Positions 24,224-32,445 of a stretch of 43,001 nt of DNA are shown piece by piece. The notes below the pieces were generated by a model. It saw only the letters and a program-made list of their open reading frames with translations, made no database searches and was not told the DNA's origin. The DNA is from Maricaulis parjimensis (GTDB lineage: Bacteria > Pseudomonadota > Alphaproteobacteria > Caulobacterales > Maricaulaceae). The stretch's first letter is position 1. Every line of letters begins with the position of its first letter. The position numbers and the translations under genes are program-made. The stretch is from the NCBI RefSeq assembly GCF_016817355.1, contig NZ_JADOTT010000014.1:1-43001 (forward strand). The letters run 5' to 3'.

Positions 24224-25147
24224 TCAGGCACTCAGACCGTCAATGCAGGCCGCCTTCACCTTGGCCTGAACCGCGTCGGGCACATCCAGGAGTTTGCGGG
24301 CGGTCAGGTCCATCGGGGCCGCCACGCCTTCCATTGTCCACCAGACCTTTCCGGTCGCCGGCTCCATCACCCAGTGGACGATATTGCGGACTTTCGGGCT
24401 GACGGATTTCAGGCCGGAGCGGATCACATAGCCATCCCCGCAGCGCGGCCAATGGCGGGGCAGGATCCGGCATTCCAGCAGGGCCGAGGCGACATTGCCC
24501 GGCTTGCCGCTGGCATGCTGCTCCCATTCTTCGGGAAAGGCCGCTGAGAAATTGGTGACACTGTCCGAGACGCGGCCGAGCAGGAATTCGGCCCGCATCG
24601 ATCCGAAGCCATCCATCTCGGACTGGCCGAAACGGCCGCGTCCAATGCTTTCTAGGCCAAGCTTGTCAGCCTGGGCGAGGCTGGGCGTTGAGGGCGTCGC
24701 GTCCAGGCTCAGTCCGCGCGGTGCGGAGAAGTCCGGCAGATCGACCTTCAGGGTATCGGCATGCGCGTGAAACCGCTTCGGCCACGGGAAATCGAGCGTT
24801 GTCTGCGGCGAGGCATGACCCAGGACGACATGATAGCTGGCGGCCGGCTTGCCGGAGCCGGCATGGCGCATCACGAATATCGCACGTGCCGTGCAATCAT
24901 CATGCTCTATCAGGCCGCCTTCGATATAGAGCGGCGCTCCGGGATGCGCTTCGGCCAGGAAGCGCACATGGATGTCCCGCATGATCAGCGTGGCCGAGGC
25001 ATCGGTCCGGTGGATCGGGTTCAGTCCGGCCGCTTCCGCCAGATTGGCGACAGCTTCAGACAGGCGGGCGAGATAGAAGCGCACATTGTAGTGGCCCAGC
25101 TCGTCGCATTCCCACGCGTTCACATTGCCGCGCCAGAGTTCAATCAT
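24224..25147 (-). CDS. Thioesterase family protein (tandem hotdog fold)
   Basis: A 307-residue protein. The N-terminal module IELWRGNVNAWECDELGHYNVRFYL is a 4HBT/FabZ-like hotdog with the NVRFYL active-site helix pattern. A second module, about 200-300, contains SRGFG-like RGRFGQSEMDGFGSM and ends in WWTMEGVAAPMDLTARK. The likely activity is hydrolysis of acyl-CoA thioesters; the substrate is unknown. The ATG at 25147 was chosen because the longer frame upstream runs into zur. It starts 25 bases after the zur stop on the same strand, so it is probably cotranscribed with zur. Confidence 0.85.
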   Translation of the reverse strand: MIELWRGNVNAWECDELGHYNVRFYLARLSEAVANLAEAAGLNPIHRTDASATLIMRDIHVRFLAEAHPGAPLYIEGGLIEHDDCTARAIFVMRHAGSGKPAASYHVVLGHASPQTTLDFPWPKRFHAHADTLKVDLPDFSAPRGLSLDATPSTPSLAQADKLGLESIGRGRFGQSEMDGFGSMRAEFLLGRVSDSVTNFSAAFPEEWEQHASGKPGNVASALLECRILPRHWPRCGDGYVIRSGLKSVSPKVRNIVHWVMEPATGKVWWTMEGVAAPMDLTARKLLDVPDAVQAKVKAACIDGLSA

Positions 25148-25172
25148 GGGATCCGTCCCCCGTGGAGCCGTT

Positions 25173-25601
25173 TCAGTGGCTGCATTTAACGCAGTGACCG
25201 AAATGCTCAACCACGGAGCGTTCAATGGTGAAGCCCTTGGGCGTGTTCACCGGCGCCGGGGCACCATGGCGCTCCTCGACCGATCCGCAATCGGTGCAGA
25301 TAAAGAGTTCCGCGCCACCATCATCATGGGTGTGGGAACAGCCGACGAAGGCGTTGAGGGCCTCCACCTTGTGGACCAGACCAGCGCCCATCAGGAAGTC
25401 GAGCGCGCGGTAGACCGTCGGCGGCTTGGCAGAGCCGGGGCCGGGTTTCAGGGCTTCCAGCAGATCATAGGCCTTCACCGGGCCTTCCGCTGTCAGGACG
25501 AGTTCCAGCACACGCTTGCGTACAGGGGTGAGTTTCTCACCGCGTTCAACGCAATGGGCTTCGGCGGCCTCCAGGGCCCGGATGAGAGAATCAGCACGCA
25601 T
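25173..25601 (-). CDS. zur: Fur-family zinc uptake regulator (Zur)
   Basis: A 142-residue Fur-fold repressor. The winged helix covers about 20-85 (LTPVRKRVLELVL, PPTVYRALDFLMGAGLVHKVE). ALNAFVGCSHTHDDG supplies metal-binding C88, H90 and H92, and the structural zinc site is C102/C105 with C137/C140. The VEALNAFVGC and HTHDDG context is characteristic of Zur rather than Fur or PerR. The start at 25601 (MRADSLIRALEAAE) is preferred over the 19-residue longer frame. It is divergent from a ZnuD-type receptor with two GTTAT-N3-ATAAC-like boxes between, supporting zinc-dependent repression. Confidence 0.92.
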   Translation of the reverse strand: MRADSLIRALEAAEAHCVERGEKLTPVRKRVLELVLTAEGPVKAYDLLEALKPGPGSAKPPTVYRALDFLMGAGLVHKVEALNAFVGCSHTHDDGGAELFICTDCGSVEERHGAPAPVNTPKGFTIERSVVEHFGHCVKCSH

Positions 25602-25664
25602 CTGACAGTTATTTAATCCGAGAATTTGCAATTTCACACCCTGAGGGCTTGCGATCACCGGAAC

Positions 25665-25706
25665 GTTATAATATCACCCCGTTCAAGTGTTTTGTTATTT
25701 CATAAC
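25665..25706. promoter_or_regulatory. Two candidate Zur boxes upstream of the TonB receptor
   Basis: GTTATAATATCAC (25665-25677) and GTTATTTCATAAC (25694-25706) both fit a GTTAT-N3-ATAAC dyad, the first with one mismatch, and match alphaproteobacterial Zur sites as I recall them. Their centres are 29 bases apart. The second box ends ten bases before the receptor start codon, so binding should block its expression and may also affect zur, 63 bases away. Confidence 0.75.
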
Positions 25707-25716
25707 GGGGTAAGGC

Positions 25717-27852
25717 ATGCGTGCAGGTTTGATTGCGACGACGGCTCTGGCCAGTGTTCTGGCAACGGGTGTGTCCCAAGCGCAGGATGCATCGCCGGGC
25801 GATGACGAAACGATCGACGTCATCCGGGTGACCTCTGCACCGCTGGGCGTAGCGGCCGACGAGATTGCCGGTGCTGTGGAAGTCGTCGACCGCCGCCACA
25901 TTGAAGACAATCTGGCGGGCTCGCTGGCCGATACGATTGCGCACGAGCCGGGCGTTTCAACGACCTATTTCGGTCCCGCTGCCAGCCGCCCGGTGATCCG
26001 GGGTCTCGGCGCGGACCGCGTGCGTGTCCTCTCAAATGGTGTCGGCCTGATCGACGCTTCCACCAACTCCCCCGACCACGCGGTTGCCTCTGAAGCGCTG
26101 GAAGCCCAGCAGGTGGAAATCCTGCGCGGCCCGGCGGCCATTGCCTATGGCGGTGGCGCGATCGGCGGCGTGGTCAATGTTATTGATGGCCGTATCCCGG
26201 AAGAACGCGCGGAAGACGGTTTTGAAGGTCGCTTCTACGCCGCGTTGACGAGTGTCGATGACGGCGAGACCGCGGCGGGTCAGGTCCGCTTCAATGCGGG
26301 CGAGTTCGTGTTCAATATTGAAGCCCTGACCCGGACGGCGGACGACTACTCGATCCCTGGCTATGCGGAATCCGAGATTTTCCGCCTCTATGAGGAAGCC
26401 GAGCATGAGGCCGAAACGGCCGGCGATCCCGACCATGATCATGAAGAGGATGACGAAGAACATCCCTTCGGCACGGTGGAAAATTCCGGCCTGACCTTCG
26501 ACATGATCTCCGGTGGCGTTTCCTGGGTCGGCGAGAACGGATTTATCGGCGTGGGCGTGCGCCGCTCCACCGCGCTCTACGGTGTGCCCGGCGGACACGC
26601 GCATGGCGAGGAAGAGCATGATGATCATGACGCCCGCAAATATCTGAGCGCGGAGGGTGACCATGACGCGCACGGCGATGAGAGCGTGCGCATCGACCTG
26701 GAACAGACCCGCTATGACCTGCGCGGTGAGTGGCGTGATCTGGGTGAGCATATCGAACGCATCCGTTTCTCCTTCGGAACCGGCAGCTATGAGCATGCCG
26801 AACTGGAGGGCGATGCGATCGGGACCCGGTTCACCAATGATGGCTGGGAAGGCCGTCTGGAAGCGCGTCACACGCCGCAGGATATTTTCGGTGGTTTGTG
26901 GGAAGGCGCCATGGGCCTGCAGGCGTTCAGCCGGGACTTCGCGGCGATCGGTGATGAAGCCTATGTACCGGCATCCGAGACCTCCGACTGGGGCGTGTTC
27001 CTGGTGGAGCGCTGGGATGCGGAAAGCTGGGGCCTGGAAGGCGGACTGCGTCTGGAACAGCGCGAGCTGGATACTGCGACGGACCATCGGGATTTCGACA
27101 CGCAGAGCCTGTCCGCCTCCATCTTCTTCCGCCCGGTCCGCGACACCTTCCTGGCGGTCACCGTGTCCTCGGCGGAGCGTGCGCCCACAGATGTCGAACT
27201 CTTTGCTGACGGCCCCCATGTCGCGACACAATCCTATGAAACCGGCAATCCGGCCCTTCAGGTCGAAGCCGCGCTCTCCGGTGAGCTGACGGCCCGCACC
27301 ACCTGGCAGGGCTGGGATTTTGAAGCTGCGGTCTTCCATGCCGAATATGATGGCTTCATCGCGCCCTTCGCCACCGGTGCCGAAGAAGATGGCTTCGCCG
27401 TCTATCAATACCGGCAGGAAGACGCCTCCCTGACCGGTTTTGAGGGCCGGATCGAAGGGCCTCTGGGCACGCTGGGCAATTGGGATTTCGATGGCGAGCT
27501 GACCGGCGAATATGTCGATGGTGAGCTGGATGATGGCTCTGCCCTGCCGCGCATTCCGCCGCTTTCGCTGACAGCCGGAGTGACGGCCAGCACCGAGCGG
27601 CAGGACTTCCACGTCGAGGCGGAATGGGCGGATGTGCAGGACGAGATCACCGCGGCCGAGTTCAAGACCCAGTCCTATCTCATCTTCAATGCCCGCTATT
27701 CCGTTGAACCCTTTGCGGACCGCGGTCTGCGCGTCATCCTGGAAGGGCGCAATCTGACGGATGAGGAGGCGCGTCTGCACACCTCATTCCTGAAGGACCA
27801 GCTCCCGCTTCCGGGCCGCAATTTCCGGGCCGCCCTCGTCCTGGATTTCTGA
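25717..27852 (+). CDS. znuD: TonB-dependent outer membrane zinc receptor, ZnuD type
   Basis: A 711-residue receptor with a signal peptide ending SQAQ (about 23). The plug domain spans about 35-160 (AGAVEVVDRRHIEDN, RPVIRGLGADRVRVLSNGVG, EILRGPAAIAYGGGAIGGVVNVID), followed by a beta barrel ending in FRAALVLDF with a C-terminal Phe. Two extracellular-loop stretches (about 226-250 and 293-320) are dense in His, Asp and Glu, as in ZnuD zinc receptors. RIDLEQTRYDLRGE and LHTSFLKDQLPLPGRNF also match that family. Zinc import through TonB energy is inferred; the divergent zur gene and the two Zur boxes support it strongly. Confidence 0.92.
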   Translation: MRAGLIATTALASVLATGVSQAQDASPGDDETIDVIRVTSAPLGVAADEIAGAVEVVDRRHIEDNLAGSLADTIAHEPGVSTTYFGPAASRPVIRGLGADRVRVLSNGVGLIDASTNSPDHAVASEALEAQQVEILRGPAAIAYGGGAIGGVVNVIDGRIPEERAEDGFEGRFYAALTSVDDGETAAGQVRFNAGEFVFNIEALTRTADDYSIPGYAESEIFRLYEEAEHEAETAGDPDHDHEEDDEEHPFGTVENSGLTFDMISGGVSWVGENGFIGVGVRRSTALYGVPGGHAHGEEEHDDHDARKYLSAEGDHDAHGDESVRIDLEQTRYDLRGEWRDLGEHIERIRFSFGTGSYEHAELEGDAIGTRFTNDGWEGRLEARHTPQDIFGGLWEGAMGLQAFSRDFAAIGDEAYVPASETSDWGVFLVERWDAESWGLEGGLRLEQRELDTATDHRDFDTQSLSASIFFRPVRDTFLAVTVSSAERAPTDVELFADGPHVATQSYETGNPALQVEAALSGELTARTTWQGWDFEAAVFHAEYDGFIAPFATGAEEDGFAVYQYRQEDASLTGFEGRIEGPLGTLGNWDFDGELTGEYVDGELDDGSALPRIPPLSLTAGVTASTERQDFHVEAEWADVQDEITAAEFKTQSYLIFNARYSVEPFADRGLRVILEGRNLTDEEARLHTSFLKDQLPLPGRNFRAALVLDF

Positions 27853-27866
27853 GCCGCACAACCCCT

Positions 27867-27896
27867 GCGTCAGCCTGCCGCGCGGCAGGCTGACGC
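27867..27896. terminator. Perfect 30-base palindrome after the receptor gene
   Basis: The half-site GCGTCAGCCTGCCGC (27867-27881) is followed at once by its exact reverse complement (27882-27896). It would form a GC-rich hairpin 14 bases after the receptor stop. No T-run follows, so it could be a Rho-independent-like pause, an mRNA-stabilising 3' structure or a protein-binding dyad. Confidence 0.55.
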
Positions 27897-27976
27897 GCGG
27901 CGAAACGCGCAGTTCATCCCGCGCGCAACCGGGTCCAGAAAGTCCCCATATTCTTTAGGGACGAAAGGACGGACCC

Positions 27977-28594
27977 ATGAAACGGATGCTTCTCGGCGCA
28001 GCGGCTGCCCTCATTCTCGCAGCTCCGGCGATGGCGGAGCAGGGCGACTGGCTGGTGCGGTTGCGCGCTATCAATGTCGTGCCCAATGAGGAGGCCACGA
28101 TCACGCCCATCGGCGGCGATGTCGACATCGACAGCTCGATCGTGCCGGAATTGGACATCACCTATTTCGTGCAGGACAACTGGGCGCTGGAACTGATCCT
28201 CGGCGTGACACCGCATGATGTGATGGCTGTCGGTACAGCGGCTGGCGACATTGATCTGGGTGACGTCACCCTGCTGCCGCCGACGCTGACGCTGCAATAC
28301 CACTTCAATCCGGAAGGCCAGTACCGCCCCTATGTCGGTGCCGGTGTGAACTACACCTATTTCTTCAATGAAGACCTGCCCACCGGTTCGGCTCTGAGCA
28401 CGATCGATTATGACGCCAGCTTCGGTCTCGCCGCCCAGGCCGGTATCGATATCGCCCTGCAGGACGAATGGTTCCTGAACCTGGACGTCAAATACATCGA
28501 TATCGACACGGATGTGCTGATCGACGGCGCGATTGCGGCGGATGTCCAGATCGACCCCGTCGTCTTCGGCATCGGCTTCGGCCGCCGCTTCTAG
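27977..28594 (+). CDS. ompW: OmpW family outer membrane protein
   Basis: A 205-residue small beta-barrel protein with a signal peptide (MKRMLLGAAAALILAAPAMA). GDWLVRLRAINVVPNEEA at the mature N-terminus, PELDITYFVQDNWALELILG and a C-terminal FGIGFGRRF are OmpW features. It forms an eight-stranded barrel with a hydrophobic channel thought to let small hydrophobic compounds cross the outer membrane. It follows the zinc receptor after 124 bases, including a palindrome, and ends before a strong intrinsic terminator, so it is probably its own unit. Confidence 0.94.
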   Translation: MKRMLLGAAAALILAAPAMAEQGDWLVRLRAINVVPNEEATITPIGGDVDIDSSIVPELDITYFVQDNWALELILGVTPHDVMAVGTAAGDIDLGDVTLLPPTLTLQYHFNPEGQYRPYVGAGVNYTYFFNEDLPTGSALSTIDYDASFGLAAQAGIDIALQDEWFLNLDVKYIDIDTDVLIDGAIAADVQIDPVVFGIGFGRRF

Positions 28595-28620
28595 GCGTCT
28601 TCCCCGGGCCAAAAGCAGTG

Positions 28621-28656
28621 CAGTGCCGGATCCGGCTCGGGTCCGGCACTGTTTTT
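28621..28656 (+). terminator. Intrinsic terminator after ompW
   Basis: A perfect ten-base stem CAGTGCCGGA/TCCGGCACTG (28621-28630/28642-28651) is followed directly by TTTTT (28652-28656). It begins 26 bases after the ompW stop. Confidence 0.9.
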
Positions 28657-28750
28657 GCGTTGAACGGGTGGAATCGGCCTGCTCGGCTACGTTGCCGCGG
28701 CAGGGCATATCCGCTATCTAGCGCCCAAAGGACTAAAAGGGGTTTCTATC

Positions 28751-29533
28751 ATGGTCGACGCCGCCGCCGAGCCGCGCCTTACCGGATCCGTGCCGCTCTA
28801 CAAGAATGTCGAGCCGCTCAACCGTCAGAAGCACAAGAATTATGGTGTGAAGACGGTCTCCAATCCGTTCGCCTTCCTGAAGGAATGGCACTTCGTTCCG
28901 GCGATCAGCCCGGAATTCGCTTTTGCCTGCGGCAGCTATCCGATCGTCTTCCTGGGCGACAAGAAGATGCCGGTTCTGGTCATGGGTCTGCGCGCAGGGA
29001 CCAACCTGTTCGTCGACGCGAACGGCCAGTTCGACAATGAGCACTACATCCCGGCCTATGTGCGCCGCTATCCCTTCGTGAGCGCTTCGGCCCAGAACGA
29101 CCAGCCGTCCACGGTCTGCGTCGATCTCGCCGCCGAATTCGTGGTCTCCGAAAATGCGGAACGCCCCTTCTTCGACGAGAATGGCGAGCCGACGGAATAC
29201 ACCAAGCAGGCCGTCGACTTCGTGTCGGCCTTCGAGAACGATGCCCGCATCACGGAAGCTTTCGTGGAACGCCTCGTTGCTCTGGACCTGCTGGAAAAGA
29301 AAGACATCAAGGTGTCCAACCCGCAGGACCCGGAAAACCCGGTCACGGTTGCCGAATACTGGGGTGTTTCCAACGAGAAGTTCACGGCCCTGCCGGCGGA
29401 CAAGCTCAAGGAACTGCATGACAGCGGTGATCTGGTCGCCATCACGGCTCACCTGATCTCCCTGCAGCGCTGGGACCGTATCCTGCGCCGCACCTCACTG
29501 AACGCAGCTGCCGAAGGCCAGGCCCAGGCCTGA
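28751..29533 (+). CDS. SapC family protein
   Basis: A 260-residue protein matching the SapC family: VPLYKNVEPLNRQKHKNYGVK near the start, FVPAISPEFAFACGSYPIVFLGD, and RRYPFVSASAQNDQPSTVCVD. The C-terminal half is helical and charged. There is no signal peptide or transmembrane helix. SapC was named for a possible role in surface-layer protein export, but its biochemistry is unsettled. In Caulobacterales-type genomes it is often found near outer-membrane receptors, as here downstream of znuD and ompW. A purine-rich AAAAGGGG lies upstream of the ATG, and an intrinsic terminator follows the gene. Confidence 0.9.
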   Translation: MVDAAAEPRLTGSVPLYKNVEPLNRQKHKNYGVKTVSNPFAFLKEWHFVPAISPEFAFACGSYPIVFLGDKKMPVLVMGLRAGTNLFVDANGQFDNEHYIPAYVRRYPFVSASAQNDQPSTVCVDLAAEFVVSENAERPFFDENGEPTEYTKQAVDFVSAFENDARITEAFVERLVALDLLEKKDIKVSNPQDPENPVTVAEYWGVSNEKFTALPADKLKELHDSGDLVAITAHLISLQRWDRILRRTSLNAAAEGQAQA

Positions 29534-29558
29534 TCCCTTCGCGGATGATGATTTGACG

Positions 29559-29596
29559 AACGGCCGCGCCCTTTTGGGTGCGGCCGTTTGCATTTT
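29559..29596 (+). terminator. Intrinsic terminator after the sapC-family gene
   Basis: The stem AACGGCCGC/GCGGCCGTT (29559-29567/29580-29588), with an inner CCC-TTTT-GGG, is followed by TGCATTTT. It starts 25 bases after the stop codon. Confidence 0.8.
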
Positions 29597-29693
29597 GGCG
29601 ATCACCTTTGCGTCAAACCGGTTCGACTGCGCGCCAAACTCTTCTATATCGCTGTGGATACGTGCCGTATTCCGTCACCCGAAAGGTCTCCTG

Positions 29694-31793
29694 ATGCGCT
29701 TTTTCCTGTCCTGTTTGATGGCTCTGGCCGCTGCAGCGCCGGCTTTCGCCCAGCCCGGTTGGGCGCAGGGTGAACCCATCATCGAAGCGCAGATCGTGTC
29801 GGACGTGTCCCAGGCCCAGCCGGGCACGGAATTCCATATCGGCATCCATCAGCTCATGCCGGAAGGCTGGCACACCTATTGGCGCAATCCGGGCGATAAC
29901 GGGCTGCCCATCGAGATCGACTGGACACTCCCCGATGGTGTCGAGATTGGCGAGATCGCCTGGCCGGCTCCGATCGACCTGCCTCTGACGGCCGACATCA
30001 TGGATTACGGCTACAAGGACGAGGTGACCCTGCCCATGCCGGTCCGCCTGTCCGACGGGTTTGAGGGCGACAGCCTCACCCTAGTCGCGGATGCAACCTG
30101 GCTGGTGTGCGAGGACATCTGCATCCCGGAAGAACGTGTGCTCGAGCTGACCCTGGCGGTTGGCGAGGCTCCGGTCCGGGATGAGGCGGGCTACTGGTAT
30201 ATCCAGGCCGCGCTGGACGCGGTGCCGATGCCGGACCCGGCCGTCTCGGCCGAACTGGGCGAAGTGTCCGACCAGATCGTGCTGGCTCTGACGGGCGGTG
30301 ACTTCGAACGCCCGCAGGACGCGATCCGGGATTTGCGCTTCTACCCGTTCAAGGCCGGTCTGATCCGCCATGCGGCGACGCAGGAACATCGCATGGTGGA
30401 GGACCGCACCGTGCTCGTCATCGCGCCGGGCTATGCCGCCGAAGACCGGGTCCAGACCAGTCGCGGCGGTGTCGTGACCTATGAGGTCAATGAGAACGGC
30501 CGCTGGGAATCCCGCATGCTGGAGATCGCGCCAGCGCTCCTGGTGGACGACATGACGCTCGATGACACGGTCTCGGACGTCACCATGCCGGTGAATTACA
30601 TCGTGATCTTCCTGCTCGCCCTGGGCGGCGGACTGATCCTCAACCTGATGCCCTGCGTCTTCCCCATCCTGTCGATCAAAGTGCTCAAATTCGTCCAGGT
30701 CGCGCATGCGGATGCCGCCAAGGTGCGCCAGCAGGGGCTCTTCTTCCTGGCGGGCGTTCTGGTCAGCTTTGTCGGTCTCGCCGCCATCCTGGTTGGTCTG
30801 CGCGAATTCGGTCTGCCCGTGGGCTGGGGCTTCCAGCTGCAACTGCCGATCGTGGTGGCGGCGCTTTCCGTCCTCCTCTTTGCCATTGGTCTCAACCTGC
30901 TGGGCGTGTTCGAAGTCGGCACCCGGCTGATGGGGCTGGGCTCCGGACTGGCCGAAGCGCCGGGTGGGCGCGGCGCCTTCTTTACGGGTGTTCTGGCGGT
31001 CGTCGTGGCGGCGCCCTGTGTCGGTCCTCTTGCGGCGGGCGCGCTGGGTCTCGCCCTGACCCAGCCGGCCATCATCGTGATCCTCGTCTCTGCCGCCATG
31101 GGGCTGGGCCTCGCCCTGCCTTTCGTGGCGCTGTGCTTTGCGCCGGGACTGCTGCGTCTTCTGCCCAAGCCGGGCGCCTGGATGGTGACTTTCCGCCAGC
31201 TGCTGGCCTTCCCCATGTTCGGCTCGGCCCTGTGGCTGGTCTGGGTGATCTCGATCCAGTCGGGTCCTGCAGGTGTGCTCCTGGTTGGCACCGCCATGGT
31301 GCTCCTCTCCTTCGGCGTCTGGGCGCTGGGGCAGGGCGGTCCCGTGTGGAAGGCGATCGGTGTGATCGGTCTTCTGGGCGCTGTTGTCAGCACGGGCTGG
31401 GTGGCGCGCATGCCGGGTGAAGACCCGGCCGTCTCCGTGTCCGTGTCGGAAGAGGCCTGGTCGCCGGCCCGCGTGGCCGAGCTGCGCGCCGAAGGCCGCG
31501 CCGTGTTTGTGGATGTCACGGCCGCTTGGTGCGTGACCTGCCAGGTCAACAAGATCCGTGTGCTCAACCAGGGTGATGTCCAGGCCGCCTTTGACGCCTA
31601 TGACGTCGCCTTCCTGCGGGCTGACTGGACCAATCGAAATGAGACGATCGCCCAGCTGATCCGCGATCATGGCCAGGCGGGTGTGCCGCTCTATCTGCTC
31701 TATCCGGTGGGCGGTGGTCCGGCCCAGGTTCTGCCGACCGTGCTCACGCGGGATGGTGTCATCGCAGCGCTGGATCGCGCCACGCGGCGCTAA
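29694..31793 (+). CDS. dsbD: Thiol:disulfide interchange protein DsbD (ScsB-like)
   Basis: A 699-residue inner-membrane protein carrying electrons from cytosolic thioredoxin to the periplasm. It has a signal peptide (to about 20). An N-terminal DsbD-like domain has C139 and C143 (CEDIC). A core of about eight membrane helices (300-570) contains the redox cysteines C321 (LNLMPCVFPILSIKVL) and C442 (VVAAPCVGPL). A C-terminal thioredoxin domain carries CVTC at C613/C616. All three cysteine pairs are intact. The ATG at 29694 was chosen because it gives a proper signal peptide and has GAAAGG seven bases upstream. Its last four bases overlap the end of the opposite gene. Confidence 0.94.
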   Translation: MRFFLSCLMALAAAAPAFAQPGWAQGEPIIEAQIVSDVSQAQPGTEFHIGIHQLMPEGWHTYWRNPGDNGLPIEIDWTLPDGVEIGEIAWPAPIDLPLTADIMDYGYKDEVTLPMPVRLSDGFEGDSLTLVADATWLVCEDICIPEERVLELTLAVGEAPVRDEAGYWYIQAALDAVPMPDPAVSAELGEVSDQIVLALTGGDFERPQDAIRDLRFYPFKAGLIRHAATQEHRMVEDRTVLVIAPGYAAEDRVQTSRGGVVTYEVNENGRWESRMLEIAPALLVDDMTLDDTVSDVTMPVNYIVIFLLALGGGLILNLMPCVFPILSIKVLKFVQVAHADAAKVRQQGLFFLAGVLVSFVGLAAILVGLREFGLPVGWGFQLQLPIVVAALSVLLFAIGLNLLGVFEVGTRLMGLGSGLAEAPGGRGAFFTGVLAVVVAAPCVGPLAAGALGLALTQPAIIVILVSAAMGLGLALPFVALCFAPGLLRLLPKPGAWMVTFRQLLAFPMFGSALWLVWVISIQSGPAGVLLVGTAMVLLSFGVWALGQGGPVWKAIGVIGLLGAVVSTGWVARMPGEDPAVSVSVSEEAWSPARVAELRAEGRAVFVDVTAAWCVTCQVNKIRVLNQGDVQAAFDAYDVAFLRADWTNRNETIAQLIRDHGQAGVPLYLLYPVGGGPAQVLPTVLTRDGVIAALDRATRR

Positions 31794-32263
31794 TTCTGAC
31801 GCGCCGGGCAGCTGGCGGGCAGGTTGAGTTCGCTCAGATCGGTATCCGTGTCGACGGCCGGGGCAATCTCGGCGGCATCGCGCATCAGATCGGCCAGGCC
31901 GGCATAGATGTGCGCCTGCTCGGCCGCGGTCTCGGCGGTATTGATCGCCTCGATCCGCGCCTGGGTGTCATTCGACATGCCCCGGAAGATGCAGCGCAAA
32001 TCGACCGGCCCGCCGGCCGCGTCGATCTCGCGGCTCAGCATCATGGCTTCCACGGCAAACTGGTCCAGTTCGAAGGAATAGGGATCCTCGATGTCCAGCG
32101 GCGTGGCCGGAGCGGCCGGACGCTGGGCAGCCGCGCGCGAACGCGTCGTCGCCTCTTCGCCAAGGCGTTGGGCAAACTCGGCAAAATCGCTTCCCGGACC
32201 GGCCTGGGCTGCCGAAGCAAGGCTGGTCAGAAGGATCAGACTGGTGCCGATGACACGCAACAT
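31790..32263 (-). CDS. Small exported protein of unknown function
   Basis: A 157-residue protein I do not recognise. It has a signal peptide (MLRVIGTSLILLTSLASAAQA). The mature part is acidic and mostly helical, with only two cysteines (in DLRCIFRGM near residue 91 and ASCPARQN near the end), which could form a disulfide. The ribosome site GGGAG lies ten bases before the ATG. It converges on dsbD with a four-base overlap of stop codons. The possible disulfide and the neighbouring DsbD invite a functional link, but opposite strands make cotranscription impossible. Confidence 0.75.
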   Translation of the reverse strand: MLRVIGTSLILLTSLASAAQAGPGSDFAEFAQRLGEEATTRSRAAAQRPAAPATPLDIEDPYSFELDQFAVEAMMLSREIDAAGGPVDLRCIFRGMSNDTQARIEAINTAETAAEQAHIYAGLADLMRDAAEIAPAVDTDTDLSELNLPASCPARQN

Positions 32264-32409
32264 GGCGGACTACTCCCGTTCAAGACCTGGACAGTTTGGC
32301 AATAACGCCTTGATTTCTCGTGAAGACGACGCAATTCCGGGGCCAGTCCTGCAAAGACGGGTTCACAGAGACGGGCCTGTCGTGGAAAACACCGCTGTCA
32401 CACAGTCGG

Positions 32410-32430
32410 GCGTGCCGGTCGGCACGCTTT
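32410..32430 (+). other. Hairpin in the hisS leader
   Basis: GCGTGCC-GGTC-GGCACGC (32410-32427) followed by TTT ends 18 bases before the hisS start codon. The T-run is too short for a confident terminator. It may limit read-through or modulate hisS translation by hiding the start region. Confidence 0.4.
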
Positions 32431-32445
32431 CGCCGGAGAGATCTG

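Noticed and set aside
26032-27780. Long minus-strand open frame opposite the TonB receptor
   Set aside because: The plus frame is an unambiguous ZnuD-type receptor with Zur boxes; the minus frame shows no family features or start signals.
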